A DNA stretch of 64,000 nucleotides from Trametopsis cervina (taxonomy: Eukaryota > Basidiomycota > Agaricomycetes > Polyporales > Irpicaceae), in the NCBI GenBank assembly GCA_022385755.1, contig MU278356.1, positions 976,589 through 1,040,588 of the forward strand. Reading direction: 5' to 3'. Below, one piece after another: positions 36,401 through 46,321 of the stretch (the stretch's first letter is position 1; each line of letters begins with the position of its first letter). The position numbers were made by a program, and so were the translations under genes. Below the pieces are notes generated by a model. It was given only the letters and a program-made list of their open reading frames with translations. It did not search any database and was not told where the DNA came from.

Positions 36401-37170
36401 CTTTGCTACGCCGTTTGGCAGAGTCCCCCGCGTTGACTGAGGCTGCCATCTCCCGCGTTTTGCGGTGTCGCACGACCAAGGATGATGATACGTAGGAGGC
36501 AGATATTGGTGATGGCACTAATTGGTGGTGGTGGTGGTGGTGTTGGTGTCCGCGATCGAGATTTGCTTCCGGCGATCTGTGGTTTTTCGCTCTTCAGCTT
36601 GAAGAAATTCGCGGGCTCCGAGTGGTGTTTGCGCTTCCGGGAGGCGCCATAACACTTGTTGCGGGTGGTGCGAGCCCCGACTAGCATCCTCACTGAACAT
36701 CTTTCGACAACTGCGACAATAATTGTACGGCCAACGACATTGCGGAGGATGCGTATCACGGCGAGGATATGGAAATGATGGTGATGGACTGAATTGAGCG
36801 GACGCAGACGCCTCCTCGGAACGCGGCGAGGGTGCGTCTAGGAAAGGGCAGGGAGCTCACTCGCAGCAGCCATCAATCACGCGTTATCTTTTCAGCAGCG
36901 TGGGTTCAGCTTCCTTATCGCTCGCACAGTTTTCAGCCCGACAAATCGTCTCTGTCCAGATGTCTCCATCTGCGCCTGACAAGCTATCATCCGCGTGGGG
37001 GCTCGTGCATCCCATTTAAAGCCCTCCTCCCGTTCGTCCCACCTGCGCCCTTCTCCCTCCCTGCTCGTGCCCACCGCGCCCTGCATCCCTCGTCTCGTCT
37101 CGTCTCCTCTTGGACTATACGATAGGACTATAGGAGTATACGAGTGTAGGACGAAGAAGAAGACACAAAA
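33412..37170. other. Gene-poor region with possible gene remnants
   Basis: About 3.8 kb with no confidently identified gene. On the minus strand between about 33900 and 34700 there are several hydrophobic frames (for example WLDITAGPAVVGINAGSPIL and MIWVVLTGLALVLYQWVLVA) that could be pieces of a membrane protein, but I cannot join them into one frame. On the plus strand a TATA box near 35036 precedes a possible three-exon gene listed separately. A GGT trinucleotide run lies at about 36522-36542. The part from about 36850 to 37170 is the permease promoter and leader (ATTTAAAG near 37014, pyrimidine-rich after). Confidence 0.4.
35196..35576 (+). CDS. Possible three-exon small gene, 87 residues
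   Basis: Candidate only. TATAAAG near 35036 is followed by a pyrimidine-rich leader and ATG at 35196. Exons 35196-35274, 35348-35411 and 35456-35576 join in frame through introns with GTGAGC and GTGAGT donors and end at TAA. The product starts MLTSGTEGWERCETDIAMAM and has one hydrophobic stretch (AFLLHVVVSAISYTSPLY) near its C-terminus. I do not recognise it. It could be a fragment of one of the many mushroom membrane-protein families, or a chance frame. Confidence 0.25.
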
Positions 37171-39436
37171 ATGTCGGAAGAAAAGAACCCGCCGCCCGCG
37201 TACGAGAGCGAGAAGGACAATGGCTCGCTCGAAAAGTCGTCCGCGCCCCAGGAGTACGTCGTCCAGACAGACGGCCGCTACCATTTCGACGTGCACGACC
37301 TCGACCAGGTGCAGAGGAAGCTCAAGCAGCGGCATGTGCAGATGATCGCCGTGAGTCTCCCTCCCATCCCATTCCATCCCATCCTTTCCCATGCCTGCTC
37401 CCATTCCCTTCCCATCCCTTCCCTTCCTTTACCCTCCCACCTTCAAATCCTCGAAATCACGCTAACCACGTCACGCCAAAGATCGCAGGAACAATCGGCA
37501 CAGGTCTCTTCCTGGGCTCAGGCTCCGCCCTATCCGGCGCCGGCCCCTTGGGGGCATTACTGGCATACTTCATAGTGGGCTCAGTCGCGTATTCCGCGTT
37601 GTGCGCGATCGGCGAGATGACCTCGCATGCGCCGATCTCGGGGACGTTCCCGCATTTCGCGGCGCGCTGGGTGGATCCTGCGTTTGGGTTCGCTATTGGG
37701 TGCGTGCTCGTCTCGTTCTTTTATACCCGAGTTTTGTGTTCGGGAGACTGAATGAGATGTTTTTGGTGGGTTTTTAGATGGAATTATTGGTACTCGAACG
37801 CGATCTCCATCCCCGTCGAAATCACAGCGTCCACCATCCTGCTCACATTCTGGGACTCCAACGTAAGCATTTTATCCCTCAATTCCGCGAACAATCCCGT
37901 GTCTGACAAACCCACCCACAGATGAACCACCAAGCAGCATACACCGCAATGGTCTGCGTGCTCATCACCGCGATCAACATATTCGGCGTGCGCTGGTTCG
38001 GCGAGTCAGAATTCGCGTTCTCCATCATCAAACGTACGTCCCTCCTCCCTTCCCTTCTCCTCCTTGCTAACCTAACCCCGACATCTAATAATAGTGGTGC
38101 TGATCATCGGCCTAATCCTCTGCGGCCTCATAATCGACCTCGGCGGCGGACCAGACCACGACCGCAGAGGGTTCCGCTACTGGAAGAACCCAGGCGCGCT
38201 CTCCGGCGCCGGGCTCGAGCCGAACCATGTCGGCCTCGACCGGTTCCTTGGGATATTGACCGTGCTCGTACAGGCGGGATTCTCGTTCCAGGGGTTGGAG
38301 TTGGCTGCTGTGTATGTCTTTGCTTCTCCTTTTGCTGGAAACGATGAAGTGGCTAATGGTTTTGCGGGGATGATTAGTGCTGCTTCGGAAACAAGGAGCC
38401 CGAGACGTAACATCTCCAGGGCAATCCGCCGCGCCTTCTTCCGTATCCTCATCTTCTACGTAAGCCCCTCCATTCATCACTTGCCACTCGATGCTCACCC
38501 ACTTCCCATTCCCAGATCCTCGGCATCCTCATAACAGGCATGCTAGTCCCCTACAACGACCCGGACCTGCTCCAAAGCAGCGGCACCGCCGCGCAATCGC
38601 CCTACGTCATCGCCATGAACCGCGCGGGGATAAAAGTGCTCCCCCACATAGTAAACGCCTGCATCTTCACCTCCGCGTTCTCCGCCGGCAACTCGTACAT
38701 CTACGCGTCCTCGCGCGTATTATACGGACTGGCATTGCGCGGGCAGGCGCCGCGCATACTGACGTATTGCACGAAGAACGGCCTGCCGCTGTATGCGGTC
38801 ATCGTGACGAGCCTGTTTGCGTGGCTTGCGTTCATGAATATCTCGAATTCGGCGGAGAAGGTGTTTACGTGGCTGGTGAACCTCTCGACTGTGGCGGGGT
38901 ATTTCTCGTGGTTTGGGATGAACCTCACATTCATATTTTTCTGTGAGTTGCTCGTCCCTCTATATCGTTCATAGAAACTGGGTTTATTGACAATGGGGAC
39001 GTAGACCGCGGGATGAAGGCACAGGGCTTCGACCGCAAGAAACTGACGTACTACGGGCCCTTCCAGCCGTGGCTCTCCATCTGGGGTCTCTTCTGGACAG
39101 TCATCTTCATCCTCATCGCAGGCCTCTCCGTCTTCTGGAACTTCAACGCCTCAGACTTCCTCACCAACTGTACGTGTCCCCTTCCCCTTCTCCCCCTCCC
39201 TCCCTCTCCTCTTATATACCTCATGATTTTAACTAACGCTGACGCTCGCTCAAACAGACATAAACATCCCGCTCTTCATCGGCCTCTACCTCGGCTGGAA
39301 GTTCCTCAAACGCACAAAAGTGTGGAAAGTGCACGAGATGGACTTCGTCACCGGCATCCCGTCCGTCGCGGAGACCGAGGAGCCCGAGGTACCCCCCAGG
39401 AACTTTGGCGATAAGGTCTTCCATGTGCTGTTCTGA
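37171..39436 (+). CDS. Amino-acid permease (APC superfamily, YAT type)
   Basis: Nine exons (37171-37350, 37482-37699, 37778-37862, 37922-38033, 38095-38311, 38378-38459, 38516-38942, 39005-39169, 39258-39436) give 554 residues. A hydrophilic N-terminus leads to RKLKQRHVQMIAIAGTIGTG, the substrate-binding loop of TM1 in this family. Other conserved parts are GEMTSHAPISGTF, FGFAIGWNYWYSNAISIPVE, GVRWFGESEF, FQGLELAAVAASETRSPRRN, FSAGNSYIYASSRVLYGLAL and GYFSWFGMNL. About twelve membrane helices are expected, with the conserved glutamate of TM3 and the amphipathic loop between TM8 and TM9 kept. It should import amino acids across the plasma membrane with protons; substrate not predictable. The first intron is a CCCATCCCATTCC-type pyrimidine repeat. 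Confidence 0.93.
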
Positions 39437-40198
39437 GTAGTTGGGTCTATGGAGGGCTAGGGGGAGAGGGAGAAGGGGATACCAGCGGATATCGATATTG
39501 TTTATGTACTAACACGTTTTCTGTTCATACTGTAATACCTAATTTCTTTTTGCATCGTCCATCGTCCGTCCATGTCCCCTCTCCGTGCGCTCGTTTGCCC
39601 TGTGCTTCTGGTGCATATCCGCGACATATCATCACTCTTCGTAGGTTCTCCAGGGGCATCCAACTATCCTGATCTGGTGCCTTTTCCCCACCCAAAAGAA
39701 CAGAAGCTGCCACAAATAGAGTTTAAGAACCACGCCCATTATCGTTATGTGTACATGTCAACGGAAAGGAACGCACCTGCGTGCCTTATCGCGAATTGGA
39801 TTGGAGTGTCGCGGAGCAAGTTCACGTGTGGATTCTGTCTGGCCTGTCCTGTCCTGTCTTGTCCATATGATGAGGTATGATATGGATATGGATATGGTGC
39901 TGCTGCTGCCACCGGAGATGGGAGGCCGGACGGGCATGTGAGCTTTGTGCTGGATTTGTAGAGCTGCCAGTGGGCGATAACGCAGTATGATAGCATACAC
40001 GCTGCAGAGCGATGTTCAGTACGTGCTCTGTACATCCTTTATTGGTAGCCATTTCCCGACCTTGTTTGCATACACGAATGTGCCAAGCCTGCTCCAGCGT
40101 ACTCCAGCTCGATCCCTACAAACCAAAACACATTCCAAGTGAGCGTTTATCCCAAACACATGGACAAAAGCTCACATCGTGCCCAGCCCACATCCGAA
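39437..40198. other. Convergent intergenic region
   Basis: About 760 bp between two convergent stop codons. Contains simple-sequence patches: a TCCTG run near 39847-39862, three GATATG units near 39880-39897 and a GCTGCTGCTGCC run near 39899-39911. No gene is supported. Confidence 0.5.
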
Positions 40199-42523
40199 TC
40201 ACGGCGGCTGCGCGCTGCCTCCAGCAGGCGAGCGCGGCATGGCCGGCGACCGGGCAGCAGCGGGGGACCGAGTATTCGTAGCAGGCGACCGATGCCCGTG
40301 TGCATGTGCATGGCCGTTAGGCGACCTCGTCGCGTGCCGAGCAGGGGAACGCTGTTGCTGCCCCGGTGAGCCTGTTGTCGCTGTCTGTGGTATCGGCATA
40401 GAGGGCACAGGAGGGATAGGATCCCCAGATGGAGATGCCGCGTGTTTATGTCCTGAGCGTTTACGGTGTGCTCTGTTTGGGAGGACGAGCGGGGCGGGCG
40501 CAGCGAGCATGAACACTGGTACGGCCTGTTGTGCGCCTGAGCCTCCTGGCATGTTCATATTCGGGAGTTGCATCGGGTAGGGCATAGGAATCGGCATCGT
40601 CATTGCTGTTGCTGCTCCTCCTTGGGAGTCTGAGCCTGAGCGACCGCGGGACTGGGGAGAGACGGAGGATGGGTAGACGTAGAGCGGTTGGGGGGAGGCG
40701 TAGTAGTAGTTGTATGCCATGGATTGGGATTGTTGGCCGTTCCCGGGGGAGGACAGGCCGGGGGAGGAGGGGGTGATGCCTGCGCTCGTGGCGGCGTTCG
40801 CGGGGGTACGTGTAGGGCGAGCGGCGGTTGCGGCGTCGTATGAGTTGTCTGTCTCGCCGGAGAGAGAAAGAGGTGTGTTTGTGCGCCTGACCGGGCGGGG
40901 CTGCTGTCGCTGTGGCATCTGTTGACGAGTGGAACCGTTCGTAGGCCGCCGTTGCCTGGGTTGGGTGGGGGTAGCAAGAAGGTCCAGTTTCTCGTGGTTC
41001 TCCTTCGTATACCACGACACACTGGTCTTAGGGCCTGGCAGACGCGCCCGGCGGGACTCTGCGGGCGCATATTCGGCTGCGATATGATTAGGAGCCATCC
41101 AAGGGAGGTGTGCCAGGTCTGTAATGAATTTCCCTACACGGTTGATGTGGGAGCCCAGCGTTACTTCTTGTACCTCGTCGGCAATGGGATCTGTCATAGC
41201 ATCATAGTCTGTTGTCGGCTGTATGTCCACGGCTTGTGGGGTTTCGGTGCGCACGGGCAGGATGATTTGTTGTTCATGTGTACCATACGGGTTCGGGAGA
41301 GGTCCATCCTCAGTGATATCGGGGATCGTCACAGGAAACTCGCTCTGCTCTGGGGTCAGTGGGCTTTGCGAACGTGCGGTTGACAGTGACTGATCCGGAT
41401 GAGATGGTGACAGTTCAGGAGGCTGCTGTCTGACATTCGCCATGTTGTGTTGGGCAGGTTGGGAGCGAGCGAGTGACGGCCTTCGGAGTGTGTTGGCTGG
41501 TGCTGGCGCCGGAACCGGTTGAGGGAAGCTTGGTGGATAGCTGGGTGCTTTGTGCCCAAAGCCTGCGAAGCTCCTGAGACCGCTCATGAACCCACCGACA
41601 AACCTCTTCTTGGGTTTGCTTTGTTTGCTGCGCACAGATGGCTCGCTTTGTTCTGGCAACATACCTGGCATGTCCTGTTGTGCAGCAGGGTCAGAAGCAT
41701 CCTTAGGAATCATCTCCTCCTCCCAAGGGTCAGAATCGTCTTCTTCCGATTGAGAATTCGACCGCATCTCGGCCTCGAATTCAACTTCATCAACCTCTCG
41801 TGGAGGCACGTATTCATACGCAGAGTCCCGTTGTGGCAGGTAGCCACGTTCACCCTCGCGCGGTGACATGTATACATGGTCAACCTCCTCTACATGATGC
41901 TCGTAGCGCTGTTCAGCCGAAGAATGGTGCAAGTCGTCGTCGTCGCTGACGGCGGCGCCATAGCGCATTAGAGGTTGGTAAGGGTCTCCATACCGAGGTT
42001 GCTGCGGCGCGTCGAGGTAGCTCCTGTCCCCGTACCGAGGGAGCTGAGGCGCATCGTGGTAGTTCCTGTCTCCGTACCGCGACGGTGCTGGTGTAGAAGC
42101 CTGCAGAGGCTGGAACAAAGACGCGCCGTCGGCTGTGCGTATAGAGGGGACCGGCCCGGGGTTAGTTATCCAGCTTGGCCCATGAGTGGCGGGGTAGGAA
42201 ACATTCGTAGGCTGGGTCCACCGTGTAGGCTCGACCTGGTCCGTCTCCCTAAACCGACTTGCCCCTGGCATCGCCCCCGGCGAAGTGGGAGCTATGGGCG
42301 TATGCACAATGTCCCCATCATCACCCCGTGTGAGGCGGTGTACAGTAGGGACGGGTGATGTGACGTGCGGTGTAAAGCGTGAAGGCGATGTTGGTGGTGG
42401 TAGGAAGGATGCCGGATTCCAGCTGGGACGGCCAGGTCGGTTGGTAGGGTAGGGGTCGTATTCTGCGCCAAAAGAGCTGTCGATGTGCGGAGTGGGATAT
42501 TCGATGTACTCAGACTGAGACAT
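40199..42523 (-). CDS. Disordered Pro/Ser/Gln-rich protein, unknown function
   Basis: Single exon of 774 codons starting MSQSEYIEYPTPHIDSSFGA. Nearly all of it is low-complexity and rich in Pro, Ser, Gln and Arg. Three imperfect repeats near residues 150-190 carry the RYGD motif (RYGDRNYHDAPQLP, RYGDRSYLDAPQQP, RYGDPYQPLM). Two parts are less simple and probably the conserved cores: KPKKRFVGGFMSGLRSFAGF, and TLGSHINRVGKFITDLAHLP with WMAPNHIAAEYAPAESRRAR next to it. The C-terminus is histidine- and proline-rich (HAHAHGHRSPAT). No catalytic domain, signal peptide or membrane helix is seen. Possibly a scaffold or nuclear/cytoplasmic regulatory protein; I do not recognise the family. Confidence 0.75.
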   Translation of the reverse strand: MSQSEYIEYPTPHIDSSFGAEYDPYPTNRPGRPSWNPASFLPPPTSPSRFTPHVTSPVPTVHRLTRGDDGDIVHTPIAPTSPGAMPGASRFRETDQVEPTRWTQPTNVSYPATHGPSWITNPGPVPSIRTADGASLFQPLQASTPAPSRYGDRNYHDAPQLPRYGDRSYLDAPQQPRYGDPYQPLMRYGAAVSDDDDLHHSSAEQRYEHHVEEVDHVYMSPREGERGYLPQRDSAYEYVPPREVDEVEFEAEMRSNSQSEEDDSDPWEEEMIPKDASDPAAQQDMPGMLPEQSEPSVRSKQSKPKKRFVGGFMSGLRSFAGFGHKAPSYPPSFPQPVPAPAPANTLRRPSLARSQPAQHNMANVRQQPPELSPSHPDQSLSTARSQSPLTPEQSEFPVTIPDITEDGPLPNPYGTHEQQIILPVRTETPQAVDIQPTTDYDAMTDPIADEVQEVTLGSHINRVGKFITDLAHLPWMAPNHIAAEYAPAESRRARLPGPKTSVSWYTKENHEKLDLLATPTQPRQRRPTNGSTRQQMPQRQQPRPVRRTNTPLSLSGETDNSYDAATAARPTRTPANAATSAGITPSSPGLSSPGNGQQSQSMAYNYYYASPQPLYVYPSSVSPQSRGRSGSDSQGGAATAMTMPIPMPYPMQLPNMNMPGGSGAQQAVPVFMLAAPAPLVLPNRAHRKRSGHKHAASPSGDPIPPVPSMPIPQTATTGSPGQQQRSPARHATRSPNGHAHAHGHRSPATNTRSPAAARSPAMPRSPAGGSAQPP

Positions 42524-43252
42524 GGTGGGTGGGGGTCAAAGGGATGCCAGCATCTGGTACATGGCCGTAGGGTCCCGCACGTGCAATTAGGTGTGCACTC
42601 ACCCACGCATGCAAAGCACTTCTTTGAGCTTCCAAATGAAAGAGCGTTTGGGATGATGGTTGCGGCAGCCTTCTGTACGGAGTAGCGGCAAGTCAGCGGT
42701 TAAATTCTAGAACGCTTCATACAGAAATAAGTGGAGTGGCATTTCCAGAGTCGCTTTTCTAGACGCATATATCCGTCAGGGTAGTCAGGGAACAGGTCTT
42801 GTATTCAGGATACACACCGCAACGTGAATGTAAGGTAAACAATCAGCATGGCATAAATGCGTGACGGTGCTATTAGAAGCATACCTTTGTGTATGAATGT
42901 GCCATGAATGTGCCATGACTATGCCGCGCTGCATGGCAGAGTCGTGCGCGAGAGTCGCAGTACTTCGCGCCACGGGGTAGCGTGGAGAGAAAGCACTGAG
43001 ATTATCGCACTATAAATCTCCAACGTAGCTGTCGCTCGCTACGCAAACGTGTCTGGAGGTGTAAAAATCGTGTTCATCAGTGAGTCGGATGATAGACATC
43101 GTGGTCAAGAAATACGAACGCATCAAAGTAGACGCCCGTAAAGATCGTGCGCGTCTATGCAGATCAAAGATCTAAACCGTTTGGAGTGACTCGCCACGAA
43201 AAAATTGCAGGAGATAGTAGTCTTAACCTGCCGTCTTCTACCTCTGGCAAGA
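42524..43252. other. Divergent intergenic region
   Basis: About 730 bp containing the promoters of the disordered-protein gene (-) and ADE17 (+). CTATAAAT at about 43010-43017 is the only clear TATA-like site and lies far upstream of ADE17. No gene or tRNA is seen. Confidence 0.45.
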
Positions 43253-45344
43253 TGTCTGCACCTATCGGTGGGCTAGTTTGCGTCGTCTCGTACGCAGGAA
43301 CATATAAGCTTATGACTGCTGTTTGAATCGTCAATCAGCACTGCTTTCGGTCTACGACAAGACCGGCCTCTTAGATCTTGCTACCGGTCTGCATGCTGCA
43401 GGCGTGCGCCTGCTAGGATCTGGCGGCACGGCGAAGAAGATCAGGGAGGCTGGCATTCCTATTGAGTACGTCGTGGAAATCAAAGACATGCTGCGGTTTT
43501 TCGGTTCTGATCGCAGCCTAGGGATGTCGCGGACATTACAAAGGCACCTGAGATGCTGGGCGGGCGCGTGAAGACCCTGCATCCTGCTGTCCATGGAGGT
43601 CAGCACCATTGTTACTGTTGCGGAAACATGGACGGTTATTGAACCACAGGATAGGCATCCTTGCGCGGTCGATCCCCTCTGACGAGCAGGACCTCAAGGC
43701 CCAGTCCATCTCGCCCATCTCCATCGTTGTCTGCAACCTCTACCCCTTCACCGAGACGATCTCCAAGCCCAACAGCACCCTCGCAGACGCGGTCGAAGAA
43801 ATCGACATTGGCGGCGTCACTCTCCTGCGCGCCGCGGCGAAGAACCACGAACGCGTCTCCGTTTTGTCAGATCCCTCCGATTACGCGGAGTTCCTCGAGT
43901 CCTGGAAGTCAGGCAGCGCCGATGTAGGACAAGCGATCCGTAGCAAATTGGCGTTGAAAGCGTTTGAGATGACTGCGAAGTACGATGATGCTATCAGCGG
44001 ATACTTCAGACAACAATATGCGTCGGCAGACAGTCCGGAGGGTCAGTCTATCGGCAGCGTTCAGAGGATTGCTCTCAGGTACGGTGCCAACCCCCACCAA
44101 AAACCTGCTCAGGCATATGTCACCGAGGGAGAATTGCCGTTCAAAGGTTGGTACTCACTGTATGCCTGTTCTTCTCTTCGCTCATATTATGCAGCTCTCT
44201 ACGGCTCGCCTGGATACATCAACTTGCTTGACGCCTTGAACTCGTACGCGCTCGTCAGGGAGTTGCAGGAGGCCCTTGACCTCCCTGCTGCCGCCTCATT
44301 CAAGCACGTCTCTCCCGCTGGAGCCGCCGTAGGAGTCGAGCTGAATGACGTTGAGAAGAAGGTGTACGGTGTCGACGACCTCAAAGAGCCACTCACACCT
44401 CTTGCAGCTGCGTACGCTCGTGCACGGGGTGCGGATCGTATGTCTTCCTTCGGCGACTTCATTGCTCTGTCTGCCCCATGCGACCTCGCTACCGCAAAGA
44501 TCATCTCCCGCGAGGTGTCCGACGGCATTATCGCACCGAGTTATTCGCCCGAAGCACTTGAAGTGCTGGGAAAGAAGAAGGGCGGCAAATACTGTGTCTT
44601 GCAGATTGATCCCAGCTACCGACCGGCCGAGATCGAGACGAGGCAGGTGTACGGCATTCACATGCAGCAGCGGAGAAACGACGCGAAGATTGATGCTTCT
44701 CTGTTTTCCAACATTGTAACGAAGAACAAGGAGGTGAGTTTTTGACGTTTCGGCGCGATCCCATTCTTCCAGGCTCAAACGCTTCAATTCAGCTCTCGAA
44801 CCAGGCGCTCACGGACCTCATCGTCGCCACACTTGCCCTGAAGTACACTCAGTCGAACAGTGTCGCGTATGCATACCGCGGCGCGATCGTAGGTATCGGC
44901 GCGGGCCAACAGTCTCGTATCCACTGCACGCGCCTGGCAGGCACCAAGGCTGACTTGTGGTGGCTCCGTCATCACCCGCGTGTGCTTGCTCTCCCATTCA
45001 AGAAGGGCGTCAAGCGCGCCGAGAAGGCCAACGCGATCGATCTGTTTGTCGGTGGAGAAGTACTGGAAGGTGGCGAGAAGGATCAGTGGGAAGGTCTGTT
45101 TGAGACAGTGCCAGAGCCGCTCACCCAGGAGGATCGAACAGAACATGCGCGCCAACTGAGCGGTGTCGCGTGTTCGAGCGACGCGTTCTTCCCCTTCCCC
45201 GACAATGTGCACCGCGCGTTCAGGAGCGGTGTCAAGTACCTCGCTGCGCCCAGCGGGAGTGTCATGGATGCAGAGTGCATCAAGGCCGCAGACGAGCATG
45301 ACATTGTCTTCGCCCACACCAACCTCCGACTGTTCCACCACTGA
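43253..45344 (+). CDS. ADE17: Bifunctional AICAR transformylase / IMP cyclohydrolase
   Basis: Six exons (43253-43268, 43339-43465, 43522-43598, 43655-44146, 44195-44733, 44793-45344) give 600 residues, the usual length. The N-terminal IMP cyclohydrolase domain has [51 protein letters not shown] and [20 protein letters not shown]. The C-terminal transformylase domain has [31 protein letters not shown] (catalytic Lys-His), [48 protein letters not shown] and [15 protein letters not shown]. Together they carry out the last two steps of purine synthesis to IMP in the cytosol. The first exon codes only MSAPI plus one base; it was chosen because the next ATG is far inside the domain. Confidence 0.97.
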
Positions 45345-45462
45345 GACGGAGGGAGGATAAACCAAATTTCAATAGGATAGAGTGTACTGATAGAAACCCA
45401 AATTGTACTCAGTGAGCCGACTTCTCCGGTGACTTTTGTGTCTGGCATGCGTTAAGGTTCCA

Positions 45463-46042
45463 TCATACAGCACAGCGTACTAATTTCCACCACGAATGAT
45501 CAACACCAAAACACATTCGCCGGCGACTAGCACAGTGATGACGCGGTCGGCACTGAGATATGTGCGAGGCGCAAATCGGCGAGTCTGGTTGTTGTAGCTT
45601 GTGGATGACTCGTTCCAGCTTCTCCGCGGGGGCGCCGTCCTGACAACTGAGTTGAGTCCGTATGTCCATCCCGGCGCGAGCATATGCAGCACGATTTACA
45701 CCCGCGGCTGCTCGGGCGATCCAATCCGCGTCTGTCGCACAAGAGTGGAAACACCGCTCCCGCCTTGATGAGGGCCATAGAAACCTTAGGACAATCTTTG
45801 TGGGTGAGTTGCTCCGAATTTACATGGTCTCGACCTCCGCAACGAAGTTCCGGTATTCGCCATGGCCAATCACTGGCGGGCGGTCTTTGTAAAAGCTGTG
45901 TGCAGTAGGAGCCTTGAGCCTTACGTTCACAGTGAGTCATGAGTCGGATGAACGCCTTGATAATGGTCATCTCGACATGTCGTAGGATGCCGCTCCCAGT
46001 AGCGCAGACGAGCACATTGGTGGCTGTGAAGAAAGAACTCAT
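45463..46042 (-). CDS. Orphan three-exon gene, 153 residues
   Basis: Candidate. Exons 46042-45931, 45872-45824 and 45763-45463 join in frame through introns of 58 and 60 nt and give 153 residues. The protein starts MSSFFTATNVLVCATGSGIL and continues RHVEMTIIKAFIRLMTHLIG. It includes an alanine-rich helix, DADWIARAAAGVNRAAYARA, and EKLERVIHKLQ, followed by a Cys/His/Arg-rich tail. The coding frame stays open for about 50 codons 5' of the chosen ATG (FPSKIVLLSNQTRRQLVNV), so the true start may lie in an upstream exon. I do not recognise the family. It could be a decayed gene: alternative frames in exon 3 also look protein-like. Confidence 0.38.
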
Positions 46043-46321
46043 AAGTAGCCATCCTGAGGTACTTTTGCTGGTCGAACTTGAATCTGTTGAATCCCGAATC
46101 CCGATGCTTACGTTGACCAGTTGCCGGCGGGTCTGATTAGATAATAGCACAATCTTGCTCGGGAACTCCCAATTGGCGATAGACGCGCACCCATTACCGG
46201 TCCCGGTAATCCATCCTCGGGCATTTCCTCAGCCTGAGCGCATTATTTCTCTCTCACTCAACATCTACTATCTTCTCCTTTCTCTCTCCTTTTCTACGAC
46301 CTCCCTTCCTGGACGACCGTC

